Positions 28,466 to 35,960 of a stretch of 64,000 nucleotides of DNA are shown here, piece by piece. The DNA comes from Flexifilum sp963727545 (GTDB taxonomy: Bacteria > Chloroflexota > Anaerolineae > Aggregatilineales > Phototrophicaceae). The notes below the pieces were generated by a model that saw only the letters and a list, made by a program, of their open reading frames with translations, had not been told where the DNA came from and searched no databases. Both the position numbers and the translations under genes were made by a program. The DNA lies in the NCBI GenBank assembly GCA_963727545.1, contig CAVSGS010000012.1, positions 186,001 through 250,000 of the forward strand, in the 5' to 3' direction. Each line of letters opens with the position of its first letter. The stretch's first letter is position 1.

Positions 28466-28494
28466 AAAAACGCCTGCATGGTGCAGGCGTTTTT
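28466..28494. terminator. Terminator serving tRNA-Arg and the convergent BTAD gene
   Basis: CGCCTGCA (28471-28478), a three-base loop, TGCAGGCG (28482-28489), then TTTTT on the plus strand; an A run precedes it, so it also works for the minus-strand gene ending at 28526. Confidence 0.9.
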
Positions 28495-28525
28495 GCTTGA
28501 TCGAGCTAGGTGGTTTAAAGCCGAC

Positions 28526-29788
28526 TCAATCCATGATTTCTTGGTAGAGGGCTTGGGTTTCCGGCGTGATTTCGCTGCCGCGTTCTTCGAGCAGCTTCTG
28601 ATAGTGGGCAGCCGCCTCGCTGCGCCGACCGAGGCTTGTGTACAGGCTCATGATCGAGCGGTGGATATCCTCGCGGCTGTTATTTTCGCTGACGGCACGC
28701 TGGTACAGTCCTAAAGCCAGTTCCGGGCGATCTTGCTCGAGGCGATACTGTGCCATTTCACAGAGCGCTTGGAGAAATCCAGCTTGGAAGTCGGCGCGGC
28801 GGTCGAGAATCCAGCGGTCATTATGCCCTTGCAAGAAGGGTCCGCGATAGAGATCGATCGCTTTTTGCCACGAAGCGATGCGATTGTCGTTTTGCCGGTC
28901 GCGCCCCGCCATCAACTGGGTGGTATAGCGCATCACGTCGTACTCGATGTCGAGTTCGGGGCTGATGCGGTAGTAGCCGTCATGATGGACGAGGACATCC
29001 ATGTCGAGCGCCTTGTGCAGCCGCCGCTTGGTGACGTGAAAGACGTTGACGGCTTGGTCGATGTCAAGCTCGGGCCAGAAGGCTTGGCAAATCTCTGACC
29101 GGGTGATGATGGGGCGGTCGAGGGCGAAGAAGAACAGCAGCCGGGGCAGGTGTCCCTCCCACGTGTCAATTGGCTTGTCGTTCAAGAGGACGAAACCGGG
29201 ACCGAGCGCGTAAACGTCCAGTGGTTGGCTGCCGTGACCTTGCGTGTCATAGAAGTTTTCGCGGATCAAGTCGGCATCGCGCAGCATAAGCGCGCGCCCT
29301 TGCGCAATCATCGCCACCCAAGGGAGTCGGGGCAGGGTACGACTATTGATCACGAGACGGCAGTTTTCTGGCAGCCGTGCGATCATCCTTTCAATGAACC
29401 ATTGAATATCATCAGCAACGTCGCTGCGATCATACTCATCGAGGATCATAATGTAGGAGTCGTCACTCAGTTCGGCTAAATCTTTGAGGAAAGTGTCGAG
29501 CAGGGTTTCGAGATTATCGTAATCTTCCGGTTCCAACATATTGATGTGACGTCCGAACATCGGGTTCTGGTTCGCAACGTCGTGCGTGATCCCATCAAGG
29601 AATGAGGGCACGCTGATGTCATCTGGTCCCATTGCATAGTAGAATACCCGGTATTCGGGTGAGTTTATGAGCTGCGCTACCAGCATGGAGCGATAACGGC
29701 TTTCGGGATGCAGCAGCACGACCCGTGCATCTTCAAGGTATTCTTGGAAAGTTGCGTAAACGTGGTCTATTATTCCGGTGAGATTCAT
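28526..29788 (-). CDS. BTAD-domain transcriptional activator (AfsR/SARP family)
   Basis: About 420 residues. The N-terminal ~180 residues resemble an AAA/STAND fragment: SYIMILDEYDRSDVADDIQW looks like a Walker B strand, but no Walker A loop is visible. Then a winged helix (~215-290; FFFALDRPIITRSEICQAFW, NVFHVTKRRLHKAL) and a bacterial transcriptional activation domain of TPR-like helices (~295-426; DLYRGPFLQG, ALGLYQRAVSENNSREDIHR). Such regulators are common in Chloroflexota. I chose ATG 29788 (MNLTGIIDHVYATF) because GGGAG precedes it; ATG 29806 is the alternative. Target genes unknown. Confidence 0.8.
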   Translation of the reverse strand: MNLTGIIDHVYATFQEYLEDARVVLLHPESRYRSMLVAQLINSPEYRVFYYAMGPDDISVPSFLDGITHDVANQNPMFGRHINMLEPEDYDNLETLLDTFLKDLAELSDDSYIMILDEYDRSDVADDIQWFIERMIARLPENCRLVINSRTLPRLPWVAMIAQGRALMLRDADLIRENFYDTQGHGSQPLDVYALGPGFVLLNDKPIDTWEGHLPRLLFFFALDRPIITRSEICQAFWPELDIDQAVNVFHVTKRRLHKALDMDVLVHHDGYYRISPELDIEYDVMRYTTQLMAGRDRQNDNRIASWQKAIDLYRGPFLQGHNDRWILDRRADFQAGFLQALCEMAQYRLEQDRPELALGLYQRAVSENNSREDIHRSIMSLYTSLGRRSEAAAHYQKLLEERGSEITPETQALYQEIMD

Positions 29789-29940
29789 CTCAAAGTAAGC
29801 TCCCATAAACGAGCAAGCGCCTATAACCCGGATTTTAACACAACTTGTCTACAGTGTGGTAACGCTTTCGTACTAAGTCCTTATGGATCTATGTAAATTA
29901 TCTGTGTTTGCATGGCTTACTTCATACGCGGAAATAAAGT

Positions 29941-30501
29941 ATGAATACTGGAAATAATCGACCGGTGCGCACTTTTGGGCTTTCGCTGGCAATTCTTGCC
30001 AGTGTCATGTTGTTCTCACTGCTGCCGCTGCTGCAGGTTGCCATGGTCATGTTGGTACGCGCTCGCGTGCAGTCCATGAGTCTCGACATACCGGGAGAAG
30101 CTGACGCCGTGCTGCCGATGCTGTCCGGTGGATCGTTCACCGGCGTTGCCGACGCGAACCTCGTTGCTCAAGTGGTGCTGGGCGTCGCCTTTTTGGTGAT
30201 CGCGGTTTGGGCGTGGCGAGGACGACCCGGCTGGATCCGCTTCGTGATGCTCGGTGCGGTCCTCATCCTGACGGCGATCACGATCGTCCTGAGCGTCACG
30301 CCGCTGCTTGCCAACCCGGATCTGGCTGCTGGAATTGATTCCGGCGGAGCGATCATGCGGGTGCTGCTTTCGGGACGCTTGCTCATGAGCGTGTTGGTAG
30401 CGTTTTACGTCGTCTGGTACATGAACCGGGGTCCTGCGCGCGCTTTCTATCGTGGCTACTATCTTTCAGACCCGGATAAAGCTGCTGAGGACGACCGCTA
30501 A
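29941..30501 (+). CDS. Integral membrane protein of unknown function
   Basis: 186 residues with four predicted membrane helices (LSLAILASVMLFSLLPLLQV, VAQVVLGVAFLVIAVWAW, FVMLGAVLILTAITIVLSV, LLSGRLLMSVLVAFYVVWYM) and a short basic/acidic C-tail. No family recognised. A single gene facing the convergent acyl-CoA ligase; an imperfect hairpin separates them. Confidence 0.7.
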   Translation: MNTGNNRPVRTFGLSLAILASVMLFSLLPLLQVAMVMLVRARVQSMSLDIPGEADAVLPMLSGGSFTGVADANLVAQVVLGVAFLVIAVWAWRGRPGWIRFVMLGAVLILTAITIVLSVTPLLANPDLAAGIDSGGAIMRVLLSGRLLMSVLVAFYVVWYMNRGPARAFYRGYYLSDPDKAAEDDR

Positions 30502-30507
30502 GCCTAA

Positions 30508-30541
30508 GCGGGGCGGAACGATGCTACTCACTCCACCCCGC
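30508..30541. terminator. Hairpin between convergent genes
   Basis: GCGGGGCGG (30508-30516) pairs with CCACCCCGC (30533-30541) with one mismatch. Placed between the ends of the 29941 gene and the acyl-CoA ligase; no clear T-tract. Confidence 0.4.
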
Positions 30542-30560
30542 CAACTGATTGCTTCGTCGT

Positions 30561-32384
30561 TCATTGTCCGGTTTGATTGACCGGCACAGCGACGTCCTTG
30601 GGCAGACTGGATAATTCATCTGTCTCAGCGGCGCTGCGGGCACGGTCGGCGAGTTCCATCTGTACGAGTTCACGGCGCAAAGTCTTGCCCACACTGCTCT
30701 TGGGGAGGGCATCGACAAAGGCGTAACGGGTCGGGACTTCATAACGAGCGAGACGTTCCGCACAAAAGGCGATCAATTCTTCGGGCGTGACGCTCTGATC
30801 GGGGCGCCGGACGATCCAAGCCTTGAGTGCTTCTTGCCCCTCTTTGGTTGGGTGCGGGATGGCGGCGACGGCAACGTCCATCACTGCGGGATGCTCCGAA
30901 AGTACTTTATCGATCATATTCGGGTAGACGTTGAACCCACCAATCAGCGCCATGTCCTTCTTGCGGTCGACGATGTAGAAGTAGCCGTCCTCGTCCATGC
31001 GCGCGATGTCGCCCGTGTAGAGCCACGTTTTGCCGTCGATTTCGCGGAGTGTTTGGGCGGTCTCCTCTGGCGCTTTGTGATAGCCGACCATCAACTGCGG
31101 TCCCGACATGATCATCTCGCCGATTTCGCCGAGCGGCACCTCAGTGATGCCATCTTCTAGGCTGACGATGCGCACGCTCATATCCGGGAAGGGGAGACCG
31201 ATCGAGCCAGTGCGATTTTCGTTCTTGACCGGGTTGGCATGGCTGGCGGTGGGCGCTTCCGACATGCCGTAGCCTTCACATAGATTGCCGCCGCTGAGCC
31301 GCTCAAATTCACGTTTGGTCACAGCGGGCAGTGGGGCGGAGCCGCTCATGCAGACGCGAATGCTGCCGAGGCTGACCCGTCCTGAAGTGACTTCCGGGTG
31401 ATGATTGAGGGCGTTGTAGAGCGCGGGGACACCCATAAAGATCGTCGGTTTGTATTTCTGGATGACGCTCAAGAGATCGTCAATGTCGCGGGCGTTGGGG
31501 ACCAGTGTAATCTGCGCGCCGAGTGCCATGGCGAAGCTGACGACCGTGACTAAGCCGTAGACGTGGAAAAAGGGAATCGCACCGAGAAAGATTTCGTCGC
31601 TGGTGTCGACGGTGTCGCGGCTGAGCAGTACCGCACGGCATTGCAGCGTATTGGCGACCAGCGCTTTATGCTGCGACATCGCGGCTTTGGGCGTGCCGGT
31701 GGTTCCGCCGGTGTATTGGAAAATGGCGAGATCGCTACCCGTCACGTCAACGTCCGGTTTTTGCCCGGCATACTGGGTCAGCAAATCCTGAAGCCAGAAA
31801 TCGCCGGATTGCAGTGCTTCGAGGTAGTGTCCGTCCTTTTTCTCGCGCACTAAGGTGAAGAGAACGCGCGCGAGTGGCGGCAGATATTCCTTGACGTTGG
31901 TGACGATAACGGTCTTGACCTTCGTTTCCGCCTGAATTTGCTTGATAGTGTTATAAAACAGCGTCAGCGTGACGACGAATTCGGCGTCACAGTTGTCGAT
32001 CTGATCGCGCATTTTGCTGGCGGGGTAGGTCGGGTTGGTCGCGGCGACGATGCCACCGGCTTTGAGCGTGCCGAAATAGGCGATCAGGAAGGCGGCGACG
32101 TTCGGCATCACAATCGCTACGCGATCCCCCTTCTTCAAGCCGTGATCGACGAGCGCCGCGCCAAAAGCATCGGTCGCCTGATCGAGCTGCTCGTAAGTCA
32201 GAACGGCACCCACGCGACCGACAACCGGCAGATGTGCGCTGGAGACAACCGCCGGGTTGGTTGGGTATTTTTGGGCGCTTTCGCGGAGGAGTTGAAACAG
32301 CGGAATATCGGGATAAGGTTCGAGTGAAACGGGCACACCGGGATCGTAATGCTTAGTCCATGGACTATTATCATAATTGATCAT
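30561..32384 (-). CDS. fadD: Long-chain fatty acid-CoA ligase (AMP-binding)
   Basis: 607 residues of the ANL superfamily. Phosphate loop FQYTGGTTGTPKAAM, then CEGYGMSEAPTASHANP (A5-type motif), YTGDIARMDEDGYFYIVDRKKDM hinge, and the late KSSVGKTLRRELV with the catalytic Lys. Overall pattern (LFQLLRESAQKYPTNPAVV; MPNVAAFLIAYFGTLKAGG) matches long-chain acyl-CoA synthetases, which activate fatty acids via acyl-AMP. Start ATG 32384 has a CGGAG site. Upstream is a promoter with a palindromic operator-like sequence. Chain length specificity is not visible. Confidence 0.88.
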   Translation of the reverse strand: MINYDNSPWTKHYDPGVPVSLEPYPDIPLFQLLRESAQKYPTNPAVVSSAHLPVVGRVGAVLTYEQLDQATDAFGAALVDHGLKKGDRVAIVMPNVAAFLIAYFGTLKAGGIVAATNPTYPASKMRDQIDNCDAEFVVTLTLFYNTIKQIQAETKVKTVIVTNVKEYLPPLARVLFTLVREKKDGHYLEALQSGDFWLQDLLTQYAGQKPDVDVTGSDLAIFQYTGGTTGTPKAAMSQHKALVANTLQCRAVLLSRDTVDTSDEIFLGAIPFFHVYGLVTVVSFAMALGAQITLVPNARDIDDLLSVIQKYKPTIFMGVPALYNALNHHPEVTSGRVSLGSIRVCMSGSAPLPAVTKREFERLSGGNLCEGYGMSEAPTASHANPVKNENRTGSIGLPFPDMSVRIVSLEDGITEVPLGEIGEMIMSGPQLMVGYHKAPEETAQTLREIDGKTWLYTGDIARMDEDGYFYIVDRKKDMALIGGFNVYPNMIDKVLSEHPAVMDVAVAAIPHPTKEGQEALKAWIVRRPDQSVTPEELIAFCAERLARYEVPTRYAFVDALPKSSVGKTLRRELVQMELADRARSAAETDELSSLPKDVAVPVNQTGQ

Positions 32385-32431
32385 GAAATGCTCCGTAATA
32401 TTAATATTTATCTTTCATGCCTTTGAATATG

Positions 32432-32461
32432 AGTATATTCGAATATATATTAGGTTGTCAA
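32432..32461 (-). promoter_or_regulatory. Promoter of the acyl-CoA ligase overlapped by an operator-like palindrome
   Basis: On the minus strand a perfect TTGACA (32461-32456), an 18-base spacer and TATACT (32437-32432). The spacer and -10 contain the perfect 14-bp palindrome TATATTCGAATATA (32434-32447), with a further GAATAT half-site at 32425-32430. The arrangement suggests repression by a TetR- or FadR-type protein; the regulator is not identified. Confidence 0.65.
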
Positions 32462-32527
32462 TCGACCCCGAAATTTGAACGCTAAAATGCGCCATTTGAG
32501 CGAGAAAAGGCGCATTTTGTGGTCGAT
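32461..32527 (-). terminator. Nested hairpin ending the his operon
   Basis: Inner arms AAAATGCGCC (32484-32493) and GGCGCATTTT (32509-32518) are perfect; outer arms ATCGACC (32461-32467) and GGTCGAT (32521-32527) are also perfect. It lies 35 bases after the thioesterase stop and directly before the fadD promoter on the same strand. Confidence 0.65.
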
Positions 32528-32562
32528 TTTGAGAAGTAATCAGGTCGTGAGCTGGGTGCTGT

Positions 32563-32968
32563 TTAGACGGTCCAAGCACGCCACTCATCGGGGATGGTGG
32601 TGACGTGTCCATCATGGGTAATGCAGATGTGGCGGGTCTTGCCGGTGACGAGCAAAGCGCCGGATTTCAGCATCAACGATCTCGTAGCCGAAGGTGAGGG
32701 CGCGGCTTTTCATCTCCTCGATCCAGCAGCGCACCGTGATCAACTGACCGTAGATCGCCGGTTTGATGTAGCGGGCGTTGACTTCGGCGACGGCGAGGTA
32801 GCGTCCGCTGCGCTCGAAGCTGGCGTAATCGCTGCCGCGCTGACGGGCGTAATTGCTGCGCCCTTCCTCGAAATAGACGATATAGCTGGCGTGATGGACG
32901 ATGCCCATCGCGTCGGTTTCGGCATAGCGGACGTAAAAAGTGTTCTCGATGACGACCCGCTCAGGCAT
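32563..32968 (-). CDS. Hotdog-fold acyl-CoA thioesterase (YbgC-like), with +1 frameshift near the 3' end
   Basis: Starts ATG 32968 (MPERVVIENTFYVRYAETDA). The 4-hydroxybenzoyl-CoA thioesterase motif is YAETDAMGIVHHASYIVYFEEGR with the catalytic Asp. After GYEIVDAE the frame breaks in an AAA run (plus strand TTT 32665-32667); dropping one base continues SGALLVTGKTRHICITHDGH and ends DEWRAWTV, a normal ~134-residue protein. As written it would end at 32612 in an unrelated tail. The start overlaps the hisE stop by 8 bases, so it is the last gene of the his operon. Its link to histidine synthesis is not obvious. Confidence 0.82.
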
Positions 32969-33275
32969 CCGTGCTTTCCTTAGCGGCGTGACGGCGCTCG
33001 AGTTCAGCGTAAACCTCGTCGAGCGTGATGTCCTTGATCGCCATGAGCACAAGAGTGTGATAGATGAGGTCGCTCAACTCGCCGATTTGCTCGTCGCGGG
33101 GTTGGCTGAAGGCGGCGACGATCACTTCACTGGCTTCTTCGCCGACTTTCTGGGCTGCGCGCGAGAGACCGGCATTGAACAAGCTGTTGGTATAGCTGCC
33201 GGGTTTCGGATTCTGCTTGCGATCTCGAATGATCGCTTCAAGTTTGGTCAACATGTCAGGTGTGGTTTCAGGCAT
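32961..33275 (-). CDS. hisE: Phosphoribosyl-ATP pyrophosphatase HisE
   Basis: 104 residues of the MazG-like all-alpha pyrophosphatase fold: KQNPKPGSYTNSLFNAG, then the metal-binding QKVGEEASEVIVAAF and DEQIGELSDLIYHTLVLM. Removes pyrophosphate from phosphoribosyl-ATP, step two of histidine synthesis. Separate from HisI here rather than fused. Its start overlaps the hisI stop by 8 bases. Confidence 0.93.
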   Translation of the reverse strand: MPETTPDMLTKLEAIIRDRKQNPKPGSYTNSLFNAGLSRAAQKVGEEASEVIVAAFSQPRDEQIGELSDLIYHTLVLMAIKDITLDEVYAELERRHAAKESTDA

Positions 33276-33627
33276 GGCTGACTTCCTCTAAGGTGCGATA
33301 AAAACAGGAGACGTTTCCAGTATGACAGGCTGGACCTGCCGGATCGACCAAAATGAGTAGGGTATCGCCGTCGCAGTCAGCGCGGATTTCGCGGACGGTC
33401 TGGACGTTGCCTGAAGTCGCGCCCTTATGCCACAGTTCGCGGCGGCTGCGGCTCCAGAATACGGTTTCGCCGGTGTCGAGCGTCTGCTGCAGCGATTCGG
33501 CGTTCATGTAAGCGACCATCAAGACCTGCATCGTTGTCGCGTCCTGCACGACTGCCGGGATCAGCCCGGTTGCATCCCATTTGAGCGCGTCGAAATTCAA
33601 AGCGTGACTTGTCACGACCGTTCCCAT
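33268..33627 (-). CDS. hisI: Phosphoribosyl-AMP cyclohydrolase HisI
   Basis: 119 residues from ATG 33627 (MGTVVTSHALNFDALKWDAT). Signature: LIPAVVQDATTMQVLMVAYM, TVFWSRSRRELWHKGATSGN, then the metal-binding DCDGDTLLILVDPAGPACHTG and the CFYRTLEE ending. Opens the purine ring of phosphoribosyl-AMP, step three of the pathway. The longer upstream reading (to 33756) is in hisF sequence and is not family-like. It overlaps hisF by 16 bases. Confidence 0.93.
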   Translation of the reverse strand: MGTVVTSHALNFDALKWDATGLIPAVVQDATTMQVLMVAYMNAESLQQTLDTGETVFWSRSRRELWHKGATSGNVQTVREIRADCDGDTLLILVDPAGPACHTGNVSCFYRTLEEVSHA

Positions 33628-34385
33628 CCTTTGAGCCGTACCGGTACCCCTTGATCCGCCAAATAGCGTTTGAGGTCGCCGACGCGGATCTCGTTGTAAT
33701 GAAAGAGCGTCGCAGCGAGCGCAGCATCCGCTTTGCCGACGGTCAGCGCCTCGCAAAAGTGCGCCATCGTGCCCGCGCCGCCGGACGCGATCACCGGGAT
33801 CGACACGGCTTCGGCGACGGCTTGAGTCAGTTCCAGATTATACCCTGCTTTCGTGCCATCCCGATCCATGCTGGTCAGCAGAATCTCGCCTGCGCCGCGA
33901 TCTTCGACCTCACGCGCCCAGTCGAGCGCGTCCAAGCCGGTCGGCACGCGCCCGCCGTTGATAAACACTTCCCACTTGCCGTCGATCCGCTTGGGGTCGA
34001 TGGCGACAACAATACACTGGCTGCCGAACGCCCACGCGCCCTGATTGATCAGGTCGGGCGTCTTGACGGCGCTGCTGTTGATCGAGACCTTGTCCGCGCC
34101 CGCGAGCAGGGTCGCGCGGATGTCCTCGATGCTACGGATGCCGCCGCCAACGCAGAAGGGGATAAAGACCGCATCGGCGACGTGGCGCACCATATCGAGC
34201 ATGGTGTTGCGCGCTTCGTGCGAGGCGGTGATGTCGAGAAAGACGAGTTCGTCCGCGCCTTCGCGGTCGTAGATCGCCGCCTGTTCGACCGGGTCGCCCG
34301 CGTCGCGCAGATCGACGAAGTTGACGCCCTTGACGACGCGCCCGTTCAGCACGTCGAGGCAGGGGATGATCCGTTTAGCTAACAT
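33612..34385 (-). CDS. hisF: Imidazole glycerol phosphate synthase cyclase subunit HisF
   Basis: 257 residues of the TIM-barrel HisA/HisF family: MLAKRIIPCLDVLNGRVVKG with catalytic Asp, CVGGGIRSIEDIRATLLAGADKV, LTSMDRDGTKAGYNLELT with the second catalytic Asp, and VIASGGAGTMAHF phosphate-binding loop. Works with HisH, whose ammonia it uses to form imidazole glycerol phosphate and AICAR. Overlaps hisA by 7 bases. Confidence 0.96.
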   Translation of the reverse strand: MLAKRIIPCLDVLNGRVVKGVNFVDLRDAGDPVEQAAIYDREGADELVFLDITASHEARNTMLDMVRHVADAVFIPFCVGGGIRSIEDIRATLLAGADKVSINSSAVKTPDLINQGAWAFGSQCIVVAIDPKRIDGKWEVFINGGRVPTGLDALDWAREVEDRGAGEILLTSMDRDGTKAGYNLELTQAVAEAVSIPVIASGGAGTMAHFCEALTVGKADAALAATLFHYNEIRVGDLKRYLADQGVPVRLKGWERS

Positions 34386-35110
34386 GCTGCTGCTCCTTCT
34401 GCTGCTGCGAGGGCAGCGGGTAGGGTGAGGCGACGCTCGTAAAGTGCCATGCCGATCACCGCGCCGGCGACGCTGCCGCTCGCCGCTAGATCGCGGATTT
34501 CTTCAATGGTGCTGACGCCACCGGACGCGATCACCTGCAAGCCGGTAGCGCGCCCTAAGGCGACCGTCGCTTCGACGTTGCTGCCGCTCAAGTTTCCGTC
34601 GCGGCTGACGTCGGTATAGAGCGCGTGCTCGACGCCGAGCGCGCGCATCTGCAAGCCGAACGCGGTCGGCGTCAAGGTGGTCGGCTGCTGCCAACCGTGC
34701 GTCGTGACCACGCCGTCACGGGCGTCAAGCGCTACGCCGATACGCTCCGCGCCCCAGCGCTCGACCGCTTGCGCGACGATCTCCGGCTGCTGGACCGCGA
34801 CTGTCCCCAAGATCACGCGGCTCGCGCCGCGTTCGAGCGCTCCGGCGATGTCGTCGAGCGTGCGCAGCCCGCCCGCGAACTGGACTTTCACGTCAAGCTG
34901 AGCGACGGCGGCGAGGATCGCGCCGTTGTTATTGGCGGTTGCCAGCGCGCCATCGAGGTTGACCATGTGAATCCACGCCGCGCCGTCGGCGATCCACTGG
35001 CGCGCGGTGGCGACGGGATCGTCGCTGAAGACGGTTTGGCGATTAGGATCGCCTTCGCGCAGACGAACGACCTTGCCGCCACGCAGGTCAATTGCCGGAT
35101 AGATGATCAC
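34379..35110 (-). CDS. hisA: ProFAR isomerase HisA
   Basis: 243 residues: MIIYPAIDLRGGKVVRLREG with catalytic Asp, KVQFAGGLRTLDDIAGALER, VALDARDGVVTTHGWQ, YTDVSRDGNLSGSN with the second Asp, and VIASGGVSTIEEIRDLAA. Isomerises 5'-ProFAR to PRFAR, the step before HisHF. The start overlaps the hisH stop by 4 bases (ATGA). Confidence 0.96.
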   Translation of the reverse strand: MIIYPAIDLRGGKVVRLREGDPNRQTVFSDDPVATARQWIADGAAWIHMVNLDGALATANNNGAILAAVAQLDVKVQFAGGLRTLDDIAGALERGASRVILGTVAVQQPEIVAQAVERWGAERIGVALDARDGVVTTHGWQQPTTLTPTAFGLQMRALGVEHALYTDVSRDGNLSGSNVEATVALGRATGLQVIASGGVSTIEEIRDLAASGSVAGAVIGMALYERRLTLPAALAAAEGAAAC

Positions 35111-35721
35111 GAGGCGATCTCCAAGAAGTTGGTCAGCAGTTGCAGCCCGGTCTTCTGGCTCTTTTCCGGGTGGAACTGGACGCCGTAGATATTGTCGTGC
35201 TGGACGCCCGCGCAGAAATCCTCGCCGTAGCAGGTCGTGATCAGCACGTCGGCGGGGTCTGTCGGGACGCAGTAGTAGCTGTGGACGAAGTAAGCGTAGC
35301 TATCGCCGTCGATGCCGTCGAGCAGGGGAGTCGCGCGCGTCGGCGTCAGTTGATTCCAGCCCATGTGCGGCACTTTGAGGTTGGGGCGTTCCGGAAACCG
35401 CGTTACGCGACCGGGCAGCAGTCCGAAACCGGCGTGATCGCCCATTTCGTCGCTGGTCTCGAACAAGAACTGCATCCCTAAGCAGATGCCGAGATAAGGA
35501 ATGCCCGCGCGCACGGCGTCCTTGATCGGCTGAACGAGGTTTTGGGCGTGAAGCTGCTGCATCCCCGCGCCGAACGCGCCGACGCCCGGTAGGATGATCT
35601 TGTCCGCGCCGCGCAGGTCGTCGGGCGTGCGGACGAGGCGCAGGTCCTCGACGCCGAGGTAGTTCAGCGCGTGCAGCACGCTGCGGAGATTACCCGCGCC
35701 GTAGTCGATGACGGCTAGCAT
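35107..35721 (-). CDS. hisH: Imidazole glycerol phosphate synthase glutaminase subunit HisH
   Basis: 204 residues from ATG 35721 (MLAVIDYGAGNLRSVLHALN), with GGAG five bases upstream; a GTG at 35727 is less likely. Class I glutaminase triad: Cys in PYLGICLGMQFLFE, His and Glu in GVQFHPEKSQKTG. Supplies ammonia to HisF. First structural gene of the operon, just behind the attenuator. Confidence 0.95.
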   Translation of the reverse strand: MLAVIDYGAGNLRSVLHALNYLGVEDLRLVRTPDDLRGADKIILPGVGAFGAGMQQLHAQNLVQPIKDAVRAGIPYLGICLGMQFLFETSDEMGDHAGFGLLPGRVTRFPERPNLKVPHMGWNQLTPTRATPLLDGIDGDSYAYFVHSYYCVPTDPADVLITTCYGEDFCAGVQHDNIYGVQFHPEKSQKTGLQLLTNFLEIAS

Positions 35722-35743
35722 AACCACTCCTCTCGCTCAAATG

Positions 35744-35769
35744 AAAAAGCCCCGCCGGGTGCGGGGCTT
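35744..35769 (-). terminator. Attenuator terminator of the his operon
   Basis: On the minus strand AAGCCCCGC, a five-base loop and GCGGGGCTT (arms 35761-35769 and 35747-35755) followed by TTTTT-CATTT. It sits between the leader peptide stop (35800) and the hisH start (35721), where an amino-acid-operon attenuator would be. GCCCGGTG inside the leader gene (35809-35816) can pair 7 of 8 with CACCCGGC of this stem (35754-35761), a possible antiterminator. Confidence 0.85.
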
Positions 35770-35799
35770 CTGGATCACGTTAGGACGGAACGCGCTGAA

Positions 35800-35862
35800 T
35801 TACACCAACACCGGGCTGCTCAAACCATATTCGTGATGGTGATGATGGAACTGGCGCGTCAT
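35800..35862 (-). CDS. hisL: Histidine operon leader peptide (HisL-like)
   Basis: A 20-codon ORF reading MTRQFHHHHHEYGLSSPVLV, with five consecutive His codons at positions 6-10. It begins about 20 bases after a predicted transcription start and is followed by an intrinsic terminator ahead of hisH. The His run and the opening MTR resemble the enterobacterial HisL peptide (known to begin MTRVQF and contain seven His). Ribosome stalling at the His codons when charged tRNA-His is scarce should favour the antiterminator. ACGCGC at codons 2-3 (35854-35859) can pair with GCGCGT after the stop (35790-35795), a candidate 1:2 stem. Confidence 0.88.
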   Translation of the reverse strand: MTRQFHHHHHEYGLSSPVLV

Positions 35863-35889
35863 GACTTTACTCTCTCAGATAATAGGTTG

Positions 35890-35939
35890 AGTATAACGAG
35901 GTGCTCAAGAGTTGTCAACGCTTGGCAAATCGCTACAAT
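35890..35939. promoter_or_regulatory. Divergent promoter for hisL-his operon (minus) and SAM hydrolase (plus)
   Basis: Minus: TTGACA (35918-35913), 17 bases, TATACT (35895-35890), essentially consensus. Plus: TTGTCA (35912-35917), 16 bases, TACAAT (35934-35939). The two -35 boxes overlap in TTGTCAA. Predicted his start lies near 35883, giving a leader of about 20 bases before hisL. Confidence 0.75.
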
Positions 35940-35960
35940 AGCAACTCTCTGGAGGAAACT

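Noticed and set aside
35820..35862. Run of GATGGT/GATGAT as a simple repeat
   Set aside because: On the minus strand it is the His codon run of the hisL leader.
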